The position numbers and the translations under genes are program-made. Positions 25,301-33,954 of a stretch of 43,406 bases of DNA are shown in pieces. Positions within the stretch are counted from its first letter, which is position 1, and each line of letters begins with the position of its first letter. Below the pieces are notes generated by a model. That model had not been told where the DNA came from. It did not search any database and saw nothing but the letters and a program-made list of their open reading frames with translations. The DNA is from Pirellulales bacterium (GTDB taxonomy: Bacteria; Planctomycetota; Planctomycetia; Pirellulales; Lacipirellulaceae): contig JADLBW010000149.1 in assembly GCA_020847515.1 (NCBI GenBank), positions 1 to 43,406 on the forward strand. Direction: 5' to 3'.

Positions 25301-25423
25301 AAAGCGGACCTGCCGGCATGCTGCAGCGGCGCATGCATTTGCTATCGCAATATCGGAGGAGTATGGCAGCCAGTAAGGAAAGCGAATCGGCGTAGACGGT
25401 TGTGACCGACGCGTTTTGTAGAT

Positions 25424-25439
25424 TTAACCGCGGCAGCAA
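25424..25439. repeat. 16-bp direct repeat, copy 2
   Basis: TTAACCGCGGCAGCAA, 139 bp from copy 1 in the same orientation. It is about 140 bp upstream of the glycine-zipper gene. Two copies between divergent stress-type genes suggest a shared regulator. Confidence 0.5.
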
Positions 25440-25579
25440 GCCGTTCGGTTATAGCTCGTGCGGGGCACGCTTGAGCGACATCGGTACGTCAATTGCGTTG
25501 GTGAACGTCTGCTATCGGCGTCGCGCGGTCGAGTAAAAATCACCGCGGACGCATCCGCACCAGCAAACGGGAGAATATC

Positions 25580-26119
25580 ATGGCGACGCCCAACGACCGA
25601 AATAGAAGAACCACATCAGCGGCTGGCACGAGCCGCGATCGAAATGAAGACGCAATAACGGGCGAACCCGGCTCGCATCCAGTAGGGGCAGGATTGGGCG
25701 CCGCGGCGGGCGGCGCAGCGGCAGGAGCGGCGGCGGGGGCTGCCGTGGGACCGGTGGGGTCGGTTGTCGGAGCAATCGTCGGGGGGGTGGTCGGCGGGTA
25801 TGCCGGCAAAGCCGTCGCCGAGAAGATCGATCCTACGGCCGAAGACGCGTACTGGCGCAGCGAGTACCGCAACCGCGAATACTACGACGAGGCGATCACC
25901 TACGACGACCTGCAACCGGCATATCGGCATGGATGGGAGTCCCGCGGCCGGTATCATGACCGAACCTGGGAAGCGGCCGAGGCCGATGTTCGGCGCGACT
26001 GGGAGGGTTCGTCCCATGGCAAGTCGATGACATGGGACCGCGTCCGGCGTCCAGCGCGCGATGCGTGGGACCACATCGAACGCGCCTTGCCCGGGGACGC
26101 TGATCGCGATGGGCGTTGA
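25580..26119 (+). CDS. Glycine-zipper stress-type protein
   Basis: A 179-residue protein. After a polar start (about 1-33) comes a long Gly/Ala stretch of glycine-zipper type (GAGLGAAAGGAAAGAAAGAA, then VGPVGSVVGAIVGGVVGGYAG, about 36-77), which may insert into or coat a membrane. It is followed by KAVAEKIDPTAEDAYWRSEY and a Tyr/Trp/Arg/Asp-rich tail with AYRHGWESRGRYHD and WEAAEADVRRDWEG. The pattern is that of a widespread uncharacterised family often found near osmotic or general stress genes. No signal peptide is visible. GGGAGA lies six bases before the ATG. It ends the stress-type block; a 630-bp gene-free stretch follows. Confidence 0.8.
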   Translation: MATPNDRNRRTTSAAGTSRDRNEDAITGEPGSHPVGAGLGAAAGGAAAGAAAGAAVGPVGSVVGAIVGGVVGGYAGKAVAEKIDPTAEDAYWRSEYRNREYYDEAITYDDLQPAYRHGWESRGRYHDRTWEAAEADVRRDWEGSSHGKSMTWDRVRRPARDAWDHIERALPGDADRDGR

Positions 26120-26751
26120 TGCCTGGGGGCATCGCCGCTTTACGGGGAGAGATTGGCGGAGGGGGCGACACTCGCCAGTAGATCCGATCTCTCCCCTATT
26201 GGCGGCCTTCCGCGCAACTGGCGGCTGCGGCGGGAATTGTCCTGTAGCCAAAGTGCGCAGCGGAAGCGGTTGTTAGCCGCTGATTGACCGCCGTCGTCGG
26301 ACGCTGCTTGGCTAAGCTCCTGCGGTCAATGTGCTTTTGCTTGCTCTCGACCCTTGCGCGGCTAAAGAGCCTTTGCAGCCCCGACCTTTGGCCGGGGTCG
26401 CTTTCCGTGGGACAACGCCGATTCCGCGGCATACGACCCCCCGGCCGGAGGCTGGGGCTGCATTTGATGAGTCCATGGCCCAGTGACGGCTCAACGCTGA
26501 ATTTGGCGCCCCTTGCTACGGGATGGCATGGCCCGCCCTCCCTCGCGAGAAGTGAGCGTGTGCCCTAGGATGCGGGGGACCTTGGCGTGAAAGGCCCCCG
26601 CCCGGTCCTCGCGAGGTGGCCCGGGCGATTGCCTTCGGGCGGGCGTTTCGCGTAAGGTATGCATGCGCTACTAATTCAGCGACTGCTTTTGCGGCGAAGC
26701 GTGGTTCGCCGATGTCCTTAGGTCACTCGTTCAACGGCGGTAGGGAATACC
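26120..26751. other. 630-bp gene-free stretch with inverted repeats
   Basis: No open frame here has the look of a gene. It contains a small hairpin (AGCGG 26265-26269 with CCGCT 26277-26281) and a large inverted repeat at 26375-26461. Its right end is the leader of the isomerase gene (GGTAGGGA just before the ATG). Confidence 0.45.
26375..26461. repeat. Long imperfect inverted repeat
   Basis: The left arm (26375-26400, starting GCAGCCCCGACC) is matched by the reverse complement of the right arm (26434-26461, ending GGCTGGGGCTGC) with a few mismatches and small bulges, around a 33-base loop. Each arm is itself partly palindromic (CCCC...GGGG). It looks like a pair of REP-type palindromes. No T run follows. 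Confidence 0.6.
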
Positions 26752-27600
26752 ATGAAATACGGCATGAATCTGTTGCTGTGGACCGATCACCTGGATGAAT
26801 CCATCATGCCGGTGCTGGCCCGGCTAAAGGCGATGGGCTACGACGGCGTGGAAGTGCCGATGTTTCAACTCGACGAGGCGTTTTACGGCCAGTGGGGCAA
26901 GCGACTGGACGACGAAGGGCTTGCCCGCACGGCAGTTACGGTGCGAACAGATGCGGACAACCCGATCAGCTCCGACTCCCAAGTTCGTCGGGCGGGCGTG
27001 GAAGGAAACAAACGGGCGCTCGACTGCTGCGCTGCCTTGGGGGCCGAGGTGCTGTGCGGGCCGTTCCATTCAGCCATTGGCAGTTTCAGCGGGGCGGGGC
27101 CGACCGCGGACGAGTGGCAGCGGGGCGTCGACAGTATGCGGCAGGTAGCTGAACACGCCGAGAAGGTCGGCGTCACGCTGGCGGTCGAGGCGCTTAACCG
27201 CTTTGAATGCTATTTCGTAAACTGTGCCGCCGACAACGCGCGGTTCGTCGCGGAGGTGAATCATCCCCGTTGCCGGACCATGTATGACACGTTTCACTCG
27301 CACATCGAGGAGAAGAACATCGCCGAGGCGATTCGCGCAACGGCGCCGTATCTGGGCCATGTTCATATTTCGGAGAACGATCGCAGCACGCCGGGCAAGG
27401 GAAACGTACGCTGGAAGGAGAACTTCGACGCCCTGGCCGAAAGCGGGTACGACGGCTGGATGACGGTCGAGGCATTCGGCCTAATGTTGCCGAGGATTGT
27501 TGCGGCGACCAAAATCTGGCGGCGCATGTACCAAAGCGAAGACCAGCTCGCGGCCGACGCGCTAGCGCTGATGAAAGGGGAGATGGCCAAGCGGCGCTAG
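26752..27600 (+). CDS. Sugar isomerase/epimerase, D-tagatose 3-epimerase-like
   Basis: A 282-residue TIM-barrel protein of the AP-endonuclease-2-type sugar phosphate isomerase/epimerase superfamily, closest by eye to D-tagatose/D-psicose 3-epimerases. The four metal ligands expected for that group are visible: Glu in VEALNRFECYFVN, Asp in RTMYDTFHSH, His in HVHISENDRSTPGKGNVRW, and Glu in WMTVEAFG. The substrate could be a free ketose or another polyol. The gene stands alone between the repeat-rich spacer and a converging membrane protein gene. The ribosome site GGTAGGGA and the family start MKYGMNLLLW support the ATG at 26752. Confidence 0.9.
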   Translation: MKYGMNLLLWTDHLDESIMPVLARLKAMGYDGVEVPMFQLDEAFYGQWGKRLDDEGLARTAVTVRTDADNPISSDSQVRRAGVEGNKRALDCCAALGAEVLCGPFHSAIGSFSGAGPTADEWQRGVDSMRQVAEHAEKVGVTLAVEALNRFECYFVNCAADNARFVAEVNHPRCRTMYDTFHSHIEEKNIAEAIRATAPYLGHVHISENDRSTPGKGNVRWKENFDALAESGYDGWMTVEAFGLMLPRIVAATKIWRRMYQSEDQLAADALALMKGEMAKRR

Positions 27601-27649
27601 GATCATACGGTCCGCCCCCGAGAGCTACGAGCGGCATGCCAACGTGCGA

Positions 27650-29494
27650 CTAACGCGAGAGGCCCAGTTCCGCGGCCCGGCGGAGGTAGCCTGCCGCCTC
27701 AACGGCGCGTCCCGACTGTTCCAGCAACACCCCGAGCGTGAAATTAAGTTCCGGGGAATTTGCCTGCCGGGCCAATCCCGTACGAAGGGTCGATTCAGCG
27801 GCGTCAAGACGACCAAGCTGTAATTGCGCTGCTGCCAGATCGACCTGGGCCTCGGGCAGGTCGGGGCGCAAGGCAACGGCCCGGCTGTAGGCGCCGGCGG
27901 CCGCGGCGGGCTTGGCGAGCGCCATCAGGGCGTCGCCAAGCTGAAGAAACGCTTGGAAGTGCGCCGGATCGAGGCGGACCGCCAGTTGCAGCGGATCGAT
28001 GGCCGACCGCGCATCGCCGCGCTGCAGTAGCGACAGCCCGCGTTGATAGGCGCGGTCGGCGTCGGCGGTTCGCAACTGGCGGGAGATTTCTTGGGCTTGC
28101 GGGACGCGCGGGGTTAATTCTGCCAAGGCGGCCAGGACTTGCTCCTGGCGACTCGACGCCGCGGAGCTGTGGGCGTAATAGGCGCGCTCGGCGCCGATCA
28201 ACAGGGCCGCTATGGCCAGCAGCAGCATCCATTTGCCGGCGTGCACCAGCGCCGGGACGTAATGCTCGAGCGCCGCCGCGCCGCCGGTCCGATCCAGCAG
28301 GTTGTCGCGGGTGGTCGGTTCGCTCACTTTCCAAATGAAGCCGTCATAGTAGAAGTGGAGCAACGACGACGCGGCGAACGCGGCGACGAGCCACTGGCGA
28401 GCGTTGTCGAGGTCGCCGCTGAATAAACGGTCGCCAGGTTGAGCGGTGAAGAATCGGATCGAGCTGTAGGCGGCAATCGCAGCCAGGTACGCGCCCAGCA
28501 TGCTCCGCCGATCGCGAAACAAGAAGGCCAGCGGGCCGAACCCGGCGCCGGCCCGCTCGCACAAGCGTCGGTTGTAGACCCAGACGATGGCATTGTACTG
28601 TACGGCGTGGTAGATCTCGAACATCGCGATGCCGATCAGTACGTTGGTCGACAGCCGGCCGCAATACCAATAGAACCAGCTGGTGGCCGCGGCAAGCAGC
28701 AGCTTCAATCCGTTGAGGGGAATGCCGCGGCGCCAGAGATCGAGCAGGTTCAATCCGTAGGCCAGCAGCACGGCCGCCCCCAAGACGCCGCAGATTACGC
28801 GCAGCGCCTTAAGCGAGTCAGGACCGAACAGCGGCAGGCCTGATTGCCACATGGCCGCGGCGACTCCAAACATGCGGGTATCGCTGAAGACGACGCCGGC
28901 GACGAACATGGCCAGGCAGAGGGCATGATCCAACCTTGCCGTGCGGCGATCGTGCATGCCGCGCCGAAGGTCATAGATTCGCATGAACCCATAGGTCTGC
29001 ATGAGGCCGTGCCAGGTTCCCCAAGCCAGCAGGATCAGCTCCAGGCCATGAAGATGCGACCAGGGGACGCTGAATGCATCGGCGAGCCTGCGCGGCGGCG
29101 TAAACGCCAGCGCCAGGGCGAAGACAAGCGGCGGCGCCAGGAGGAATCGCCAACGGAAGCGAGCAAAGAGGGCGCGATCTCCGTACGCTCGCATGAACCC
29201 GGGGAGGTGATGGCCCAGCGAGGCAAACGCGATGACCGCCAGGTCGACTTGTTCCGGGGCGAGCCATTGCCGCGCGGCGATCAGCACCGCGGGCACGATC
29301 GCCAGCGGCGTCAACAGCAGATACGTCAGGTCCCACGCCGGGGAGACGATCCAGGCGCGGGGCGTGGCGGTTGCGGTATTGGCCGAAGTAGACACGACGG
29401 GATCTTTGGCGCAGCCGGACGGCATTGGGCGCACCAGCCAAATGGCCGCCGGGCATCTCTCAAGTATTGCACCGCGGGGGGCGGGGGTCGCCAT
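27650..29494 (-). CDS. Histidine-rich polytopic membrane protein fused to TPRs
   Basis: A 614-residue protein. About residues 45-460 form a polytopic membrane domain with roughly nine to ten hydrophobic segments. Conserved-looking His residues lie at segment ends: SLGHHLPGFMRAYGD, SHLHGLELI, TWHGLMQTYGFMRIYD, EIYHAVQYNAIVWVYNRR and LLHFYYDGFIWKVS. This arrangement recalls membrane metal enzymes such as desaturases or hydroxylases, but I do not recognise the family. Residues 478-614 are four tetratricopeptide repeats (for example AYQRGLSLLQRGDARSAIDP and FQAFLQLGDALMALAKPAAA). The ATG at 29494 is the outermost; ATG at 29425 is also possible. It converges on the isomerase gene and diverges from the Gly-rich gene. 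Function is unknown. Confidence 0.8.
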   Translation of the reverse strand: MATPAPRGAILERCPAAIWLVRPMPSGCAKDPVVSTSANTATATPRAWIVSPAWDLTYLLLTPLAIVPAVLIAARQWLAPEQVDLAVIAFASLGHHLPGFMRAYGDRALFARFRWRFLLAPPLVFALALAFTPPRRLADAFSVPWSHLHGLELILLAWGTWHGLMQTYGFMRIYDLRRGMHDRRTARLDHALCLAMFVAGVVFSDTRMFGVAAAMWQSGLPLFGPDSLKALRVICGVLGAAVLLAYGLNLLDLWRRGIPLNGLKLLLAAATSWFYWYCGRLSTNVLIGIAMFEIYHAVQYNAIVWVYNRRLCERAGAGFGPLAFLFRDRRSMLGAYLAAIAAYSSIRFFTAQPGDRLFSGDLDNARQWLVAAFAASSLLHFYYDGFIWKVSEPTTRDNLLDRTGGAAALEHYVPALVHAGKWMLLLAIAALLIGAERAYYAHSSAASSRQEQVLAALAELTPRVPQAQEISRQLRTADADRAYQRGLSLLQRGDARSAIDPLQLAVRLDPAHFQAFLQLGDALMALAKPAAAAGAYSRAVALRPDLPEAQVDLAAAQLQLGRLDAAESTLRTGLARQANSPELNFTLGVLLEQSGRAVEAAGYLRRAAELGLSR

Positions 29495-29739
29495 GCGGCA
29501 GGGCGATTTTCCTTTGCCGGGACGGGCCTCGCCTTCCGTCGCTAAGGAGGCCCGCTGCGCCGTGCAAGCCGTAAAGCGGACGCTACAGGGCGGGTTTTAT
29601 TGCCTGTGGGCCTGGGGACGCGGAGCTTTTTCTTGGATTTCCGGCCGACGGTGTTTATGCTGGAAGGGTCGTCGAGCCGAGGCGGGGTCGTCCTGCCGTT
29701 GGGCGTCTGCGGCAATTCTGCGCCGATTGGTAAACGGTT

Positions 29740-30750
29740 ATGAAACGCCAGATTGCGATTATCGTATTGATGCTGCAGGCCGCCGGTATGAACGGCGCTG
29801 CGACGACGGCTCGGGGGGCGTCCCCCTCGGCCGGCGCAGCGGTGGAGACGACTGACCTGTTTGACGCCATGCAGGACGGCGCGGTGGATGCCAAATTCAT
29901 CGCCAAAGACTCGAAGCGCGGCCGGATTGTCATGCAGAACAAGACGAACCAGCCGCTGCAGGTGCAGATTCCCGACGCGTTTATCGGCGTGCCGCTGGCG
30001 CAATTCGGCGGCGGCATGGGAGGGGGCATGGGCGGCGGTATGGGAATGGGCGGCGGTCAACAATCGGTCGGTGGGGGCGGCGGCGGGTTCGGCCGCGGCG
30101 GTCGCGGGGGCGGCGGAGGAGGATTCGGCGGGGGCCGCGGCGGACGAGGCGGCGGATTCAACATTCCACCGGAAAAGACCGTTCGCGTCGACGTGCCGCT
30201 GCTGTGCCTGGATCATGGCCTGAGGGAACCTTCGGCAAGCAAGCCGTACGCCATCCGTCCGATTGAGAACTACATCAGCGATCCTGCCGTTATCGAGATT
30301 GTCGCGGCGTATGCCAGCGGCGAAGTCCCGGTCGGCGCGGCGCAGGCGGCGGTGTGGAATCTCAACAGCGAAGTGAGTTGGAACGATCTGGCGTCGAAAC
30401 TAACTGGGACCGCGCGCAGCGTAGTGCGCGAGTCCTATTTCAGCCGCGAAGAGATTCAGACGGCGATGGCGATTGTCTCTCGCACACGCCAGTTGACTGC
30501 TGATAAGAAGGTCGAGCCGCGGCCGTTCAAACTTCCTGGCGAGAAGGACGCTACAGGCGATCCAGCCGAGGCGGCGTCGCCGGGAGAATCGGCGTCCCCC
30601 GGGGACGCGGCATCGCCTGGAGACGCGGCGTCGCCGGACGACAGCGGCGAAGCCTCGACGCGCAAGCAGAGCGAGGATGCCGCGACGGACAAGGTAGAAC
30701 CCAACGCGCCGGCTGGCGCCGCCGGTTCGGCGAGCGGCGAATCGGCTTGA
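29740..30750 (+). CDS. Exported Gly-rich protein with acidic repeat tail
   Basis: A 336-residue protein with a probable signal peptide (MKRQIAIIVLMLQAAGMNGA). A conserved-looking unit (about 42-88: FDAMQDGAVDAKFIAKDSKR then GRIVMQNKTNQPLQVQIP) leads into an MGGG/GRGG repeat region (about 90-147), where the DNA is purine-rich and repetitive. A second ordered unit follows (about 150-270: LCLDHGLREPS, PIENYISDPAVIEIVAAYA, AAQAAVWNLNSEVSWNDLASK). The tail has ASPGD/ASPGE repeats (about 285-310). It looks like a planctomycete exported protein of unknown role. ATG at 29740 lacks a clear ribosome site. Its stop lies 2 bp from the stop of the converging coiled-coil gene. Confidence 0.75.
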   Translation: MKRQIAIIVLMLQAAGMNGAATTARGASPSAGAAVETTDLFDAMQDGAVDAKFIAKDSKRGRIVMQNKTNQPLQVQIPDAFIGVPLAQFGGGMGGGMGGGMGMGGGQQSVGGGGGGFGRGGRGGGGGGFGGGRGGRGGGFNIPPEKTVRVDVPLLCLDHGLREPSASKPYAIRPIENYISDPAVIEIVAAYASGEVPVGAAQAAVWNLNSEVSWNDLASKLTGTARSVVRESYFSREEIQTAMAIVSRTRQLTADKKVEPRPFKLPGEKDATGDPAEAASPGESASPGDAASPGDAASPDDSGEASTRKQSEDAATDKVEPNAPAGAAGSASGESA

Positions 30751-30752
30751 CG

Positions 30753-32480
30753 CTAGGCGGCGCCCTTGAGTGGACGGCGGAGCTCGGCCAGCAGCCGCTG
30801 GATTTCCTGCTGGTACTGGTCGCGCTGGCCGTGCCAGCGGCGCTCTTCAGCCTGGAAATGCCGCTCTTGGGCATCCAGTTCGACTTCGCGGGCAGCCAAG
30901 CCAGCGGCGCGCTGCTCGATGTCCTGCTGCTGCTGGTTTGCCCAGCGGGTAAGTTCCCCTCGGTGGTGCTGCAGCGCGGCGAGCTGCTCGGCCAACTCCA
31001 GGCGGACCGTCTCCAGCTCGCTCCGCTGGCGGGCGATATCGTCTGCAGCGAGCTGGTAATGTTCGGCGATTCGCCCACGAAGTTGAGCGATTGAACGCGC
31101 CAGCGCGGCCGGCGCCAGGACGCCCTGCAGTTGGCTCCACGTTTCTTCCGTGGCCAGGCGGAGCTCGAGCGCTTCGCGCTGGGCGTCGCGTAACTGGGCG
31201 GCCACACGCTCCAAGGCCTGTTCCCGCTGATCGAGGCCGGCTTCGCGGCGGTTGAGCTCCGCCGTACGCTCGTCGGACTTGGCTTGGCAATCTGTGGATT
31301 GTGCGATGATTGCTCGCCGATCGCGAGCCGCTTGATTCTCGAAGCTGAGGCGCTGGTGCTCCAATTCGCGCTCGCGCTGCGCCAATTCGAGCTGCCGTTC
31401 GGCGAGCATGGTCTCGGCGTTGTCGAGATAGTTGGCGTGCATCGCCAGTTCTTCGGCGAGTTGCTCGACTTCGACCAGGCGACCCTCGACAATGCCCAAC
31501 CGTTCGAACCGCTGCAGCGCCGTTTCGATTTCGCGCTGGCGACATTCGAGCCGGCGCTGGGCGTCGGCCAACTGGGTCGCTTGCTGCTGGGATTCCGCCG
31601 TCGTGCGATCGAGCTCGGCCCGCTCGAATTCGATGGCGCCGGCGTCGTCAGCCAAGCGGCGTTCTAATTCGGCCAGCGAGGCCTCCTTGGCAACGAGCCT
31701 CGATTGGCGGGCGTCGAGTTCCTTCTGGCGAGCATCGAGCGCCAGCCGTTCGTGGGTCGCCCGCTCCTGCTCGACGTAAATCTGTGCTTCGCGGCGATCG
31801 AGTTCGCGCTGGCGCTGCTCGCAGCGCTGGCGGGCTTGATCCAGCTCTGATTGGCGCGTGCGGCAGGCGGCCGCCTCGAAATCCAACGCGTCGAGCTTGG
31901 TCTGCTGTTCGGTCCGTCCCAGCTCAAGCTCAACTTGAAGGGCGGCGACCGAGTGTTCACGGCGGTTCAGTTCAGTCAGCCGCCGTTCCAGCTCATCGGC
32001 GCGTTCGAGCTGCACGGCAGCCGCCGCTTGTCGCTCTGCCAGGAGCTGTTCTTGCGATTCCAATCGCTGTTGCCGGTCTGCCAGCTCTGATTCGCGCTCT
32101 TCGATCCATAAGCGGGCGTTGCGAATCCGGGCGTCGAACTCCGCCTCCTGGGAGTTCAACCGGGCTTCGCGGCGATCGACGTCGGCGAGTCGTTGCCGCA
32201 GGCGGTTTTCCAGTTCCGAGGCGTGCTGCGCCAGCATTGCGGGCGTAGCCGTGAGGGGCGCCTCCGGGTCGTCGCCGGGCCAGGGCGGAAGCGCCAGCAA
32301 GTCGTCTCGGTCTTCATCGCGGCCACTGTCGGTCGACGCCTGAACTTCGCCGACAGGCGCCAGTACGGAGACAGGACTTCGATTCTCGCCGGCACGACGA
32401 ACCGGGTGCGGCGCATCGACCCGTATGTCGCGCTGCGGCTCAAGCGGCTCCCGGTTATGTTCCGCCGTTGGGATTGCCAT
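30753..32480 (-). CDS. Long coiled-coil protein
   Basis: A 575-residue protein. The first 80 or so residues are polar and Pro/Asp-rich; the rest is almost continuous coiled coil, rich in Glu, Arg, Gln, Leu and Ala with recurrent LERR, ELDRRE and LADRQ units (for example LNRREHSVAALQVELELGRT, RQKELDARQSRLVAKEASLA). No signal peptide, membrane segment or catalytic domain is visible. It may be a scaffold or cytoskeletal element; no family can be named. ATG at 32480 is preferred because the frame upstream to an ATG at 32567 looks non-coding, though neither has a good ribosome site. Homopolymeric composition also makes the opposite strand look open. Confidence 0.75.
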   Translation of the reverse strand: MAIPTAEHNREPLEPQRDIRVDAPHPVRRAGENRSPVSVLAPVGEVQASTDSGRDEDRDDLLALPPWPGDDPEAPLTATPAMLAQHASELENRLRQRLADVDRREARLNSQEAEFDARIRNARLWIEERESELADRQQRLESQEQLLAERQAAAAVQLERADELERRLTELNRREHSVAALQVELELGRTEQQTKLDALDFEAAACRTRQSELDQARQRCEQRQRELDRREAQIYVEQERATHERLALDARQKELDARQSRLVAKEASLAELERRLADDAGAIEFERAELDRTTAESQQQATQLADAQRRLECRQREIETALQRFERLGIVEGRLVEVEQLAEELAMHANYLDNAETMLAERQLELAQRERELEHQRLSFENQAARDRRAIIAQSTDCQAKSDERTAELNRREAGLDQREQALERVAAQLRDAQREALELRLATEETWSQLQGVLAPAALARSIAQLRGRIAEHYQLAADDIARQRSELETVRLELAEQLAALQHHRGELTRWANQQQQDIEQRAAGLAAREVELDAQERHFQAEERRWHGQRDQYQQEIQRLLAELRRPLKGAA

Positions 32481-32898
32481 TTCGCCCGTAAGCAGCATGA
32501 ACGCCAGCGGCGCGGCGCGAAAGGCCGCGCAAGCCCGCAAAGTTTGCCTAACAGGATCAATCGGCATGCGTGGATGGAAAAGTTTGACTGATTTGCCGCA
32601 TTGCGGGCTTTATTACCGATCGCGGTCGAGTTGGGCCGAGCGCTGGTTCGCTGGCGTCTAGCTAGCACCAGGGCGCGACGTGGCGGAAAGCCTCGGCGGA
32701 CGCCGCCTCCGTGCAGGGTAGGCGGCGTGGGCGGCGGCGGCGGGACCGACGAGCCCCGATTGCAGCTACCGTCAGGCACGGCAAGACGCGAGAAAGTAAC
32801 GCCCGCAGCGCGGAATGAGCAGCGGAAATTCGTCCGCGAGACAAATGCGCGGTTTGTACTCGCATCGGGATGCGTTCAGTTAACGAACCGCGGTCTGG
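32481..32898. other. Spacer with a GC hairpin
   Basis: About 420 bp without a convincing gene. ACGCCGCCT (32700-32708) pairs perfectly with AGGCGGCGT (32720-32728). It lies downstream of the minus-strand trxA-monooxygenase pair and could end that transcript, but no T run is present. Confidence 0.4.
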
Positions 32899-33201
32899 CT
32901 AGGCAGGCTCAAGGACTTGAATGTCGATTCGCGCCACCATGTCCTTTACCAGTTCGCGATAGCGGGACATGTGCGGGGAGCGCAAATGAGCCTCCAGGGC
33001 GTCGACGTTTGACCACTTTTCAATCACGGTCACCACGTTCGGTCGAGCTGGTCGTGAGGCGCTCGTCGACAGGTCGACGGCGGGACCGTACTCAATGCAC
33101 CCGTCTTCGTCCCGCACGGTGGGCACGACGCGGTGAAATTCCCTCAGGAAGGCGTCGCGCGAGCCTGCGGTAACCTCGATGACGGCAATAACGTGGATCA
33201 T
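32899..33201 (-). CDS. ABM/YgiN-type quinol monooxygenase-like protein
   Basis: A 100-residue protein of the antibiotic-biosynthesis-monooxygenase (ABM, dimeric alpha-beta barrel) family, as in YgiN. Visible elements: MIHVIAVIEVTAGSRDAFLR, REFHRVVPTVRDEDGCIEYG, VVTVIEKWSNVDALEAHLRS and PHMSRYRELVKDM. In this family His and Trp in the WxxxxxLxxH region line the pocket. The substrate is unknown; quinones are plausible. It follows trxA by 29 bp on the same strand, so the two probably form one transcript with a redox theme. Confidence 0.88.
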   Translation of the reverse strand: MIHVIAVIEVTAGSRDAFLREFHRVVPTVRDEDGCIEYGPAVDLSTSASRPARPNVVTVIEKWSNVDALEAHLRSPHMSRYRELVKDMVARIDIQVLEPA

Positions 33202-33230
33202 ACGGTTAGCCCGTGGGGGAGCGGCGGTCG

Positions 33231-33557
33231 TTAGCCCTTGGCAGCGTCGATTTCCTGCTGTACTTGGGCCTTGGGCGGCAGGCCCGTCGTGCGATAGACC
33301 ACCTGCCCGCCTTTAAACAGCATCAGCGTCGGAATGCTCTGGACTCCGAAGGTCTCAGACAGGGCCTGCGCATTGTCGACGTTGATCTTGACCACCTTGG
33401 CGGACCCGGCATTTTCAGCGGCCAATTGTTCAATCATCGGAGCAAGCTGGCGGCAGGGACCGCACCAGGGGGCCCAAAAGTCGACGAGCACCGGCTGCTC
33501 AGACTGGAGGACCTCGCTCTCAAAGCTTTCCTGGCTGACTTCTACTGCGGCTCCCAT
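33231..33557 (-). CDS. trxA: Thioredoxin
   Basis: A 108-residue cytoplasmic thioredoxin with the active site APWCGPCRQL (Cys32 and Cys35), the cis-proline in VQSIPTLMLFKGG and the final helix KAQVQQEIDAAKG. The length and the residues around the active site are standard. Its role is reduction of protein disulfides using thioredoxin reductase, which is not in the window. It is first in a pair with the ABM-type gene. The ATG follows a leader with GGAGAAC. Confidence 0.95.
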   Translation of the reverse strand: MGAAVEVSQESFESEVLQSEQPVLVDFWAPWCGPCRQLAPMIEQLAAENAGSAKVVKINVDNAQALSETFGVQSIPTLMLFKGGQVVYRTTGLPPKAQVQQEIDAAKG

Positions 33558-33954
33558 CTATCTGTTCTCCAAGTAGGGCAATCGAGGGATGTCGATCGCT
33601 GGCCATGGCGGCGGCACATAGGGTGCAGGCGGCACGCAAGGTGCTATACGAGCGACAGCCGCGGCAGGTTCGACGGCAAGGCGGCACCGCGATTATTGGC
33701 GGTTTGCCGGCACGCTGTCAACGAACCGCGGAACTGCCCTCAGGACGGCGTCTCTAAAGCGGTTGATTGGCGGTGGGTGATTCGGCGATACTTCTGTCAA
33801 TTCCCGGCAGGTTGCGTGCCGCTGCCGCGCGAAATAGTCGCCGAGCCTGGCGACGGCCACGTTCGCAAGCATTATGCTCACGAGTTATAGTTTCGCGGCA
33901 TTGGCGGCGAATATTTTTGCAGGTTCCGAATCAGCAGACCACGGAGAACGCCCC
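33558..33954. other. Divergent spacer between trxA and the redoxin gene
   Basis: About 400 bp with no convincing gene and no strong repeat. Promoters for both redox genes should lie here; none could be placed with confidence. Confidence 0.35.

Larger units (their letters stand above)
25214..25579. other. Divergent spacer between BON-SRPBCC and glycine-zipper genes
   Basis: About 365 bp without a convincing gene. It carries two near-identical 16-bp direct repeats (25285-25300 and 25424-25439). Promoters for both flanking genes must lie here, but I cannot place them with confidence. Confidence 0.45.

Noticed and set aside
32601..33173. Plus-strand frame of 190 codons over the monooxygenase gene
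   Set aside because: Overlaps a clear ABM-family gene on the other strand and contains Arg/Pro/Gly low-complexity sequence.
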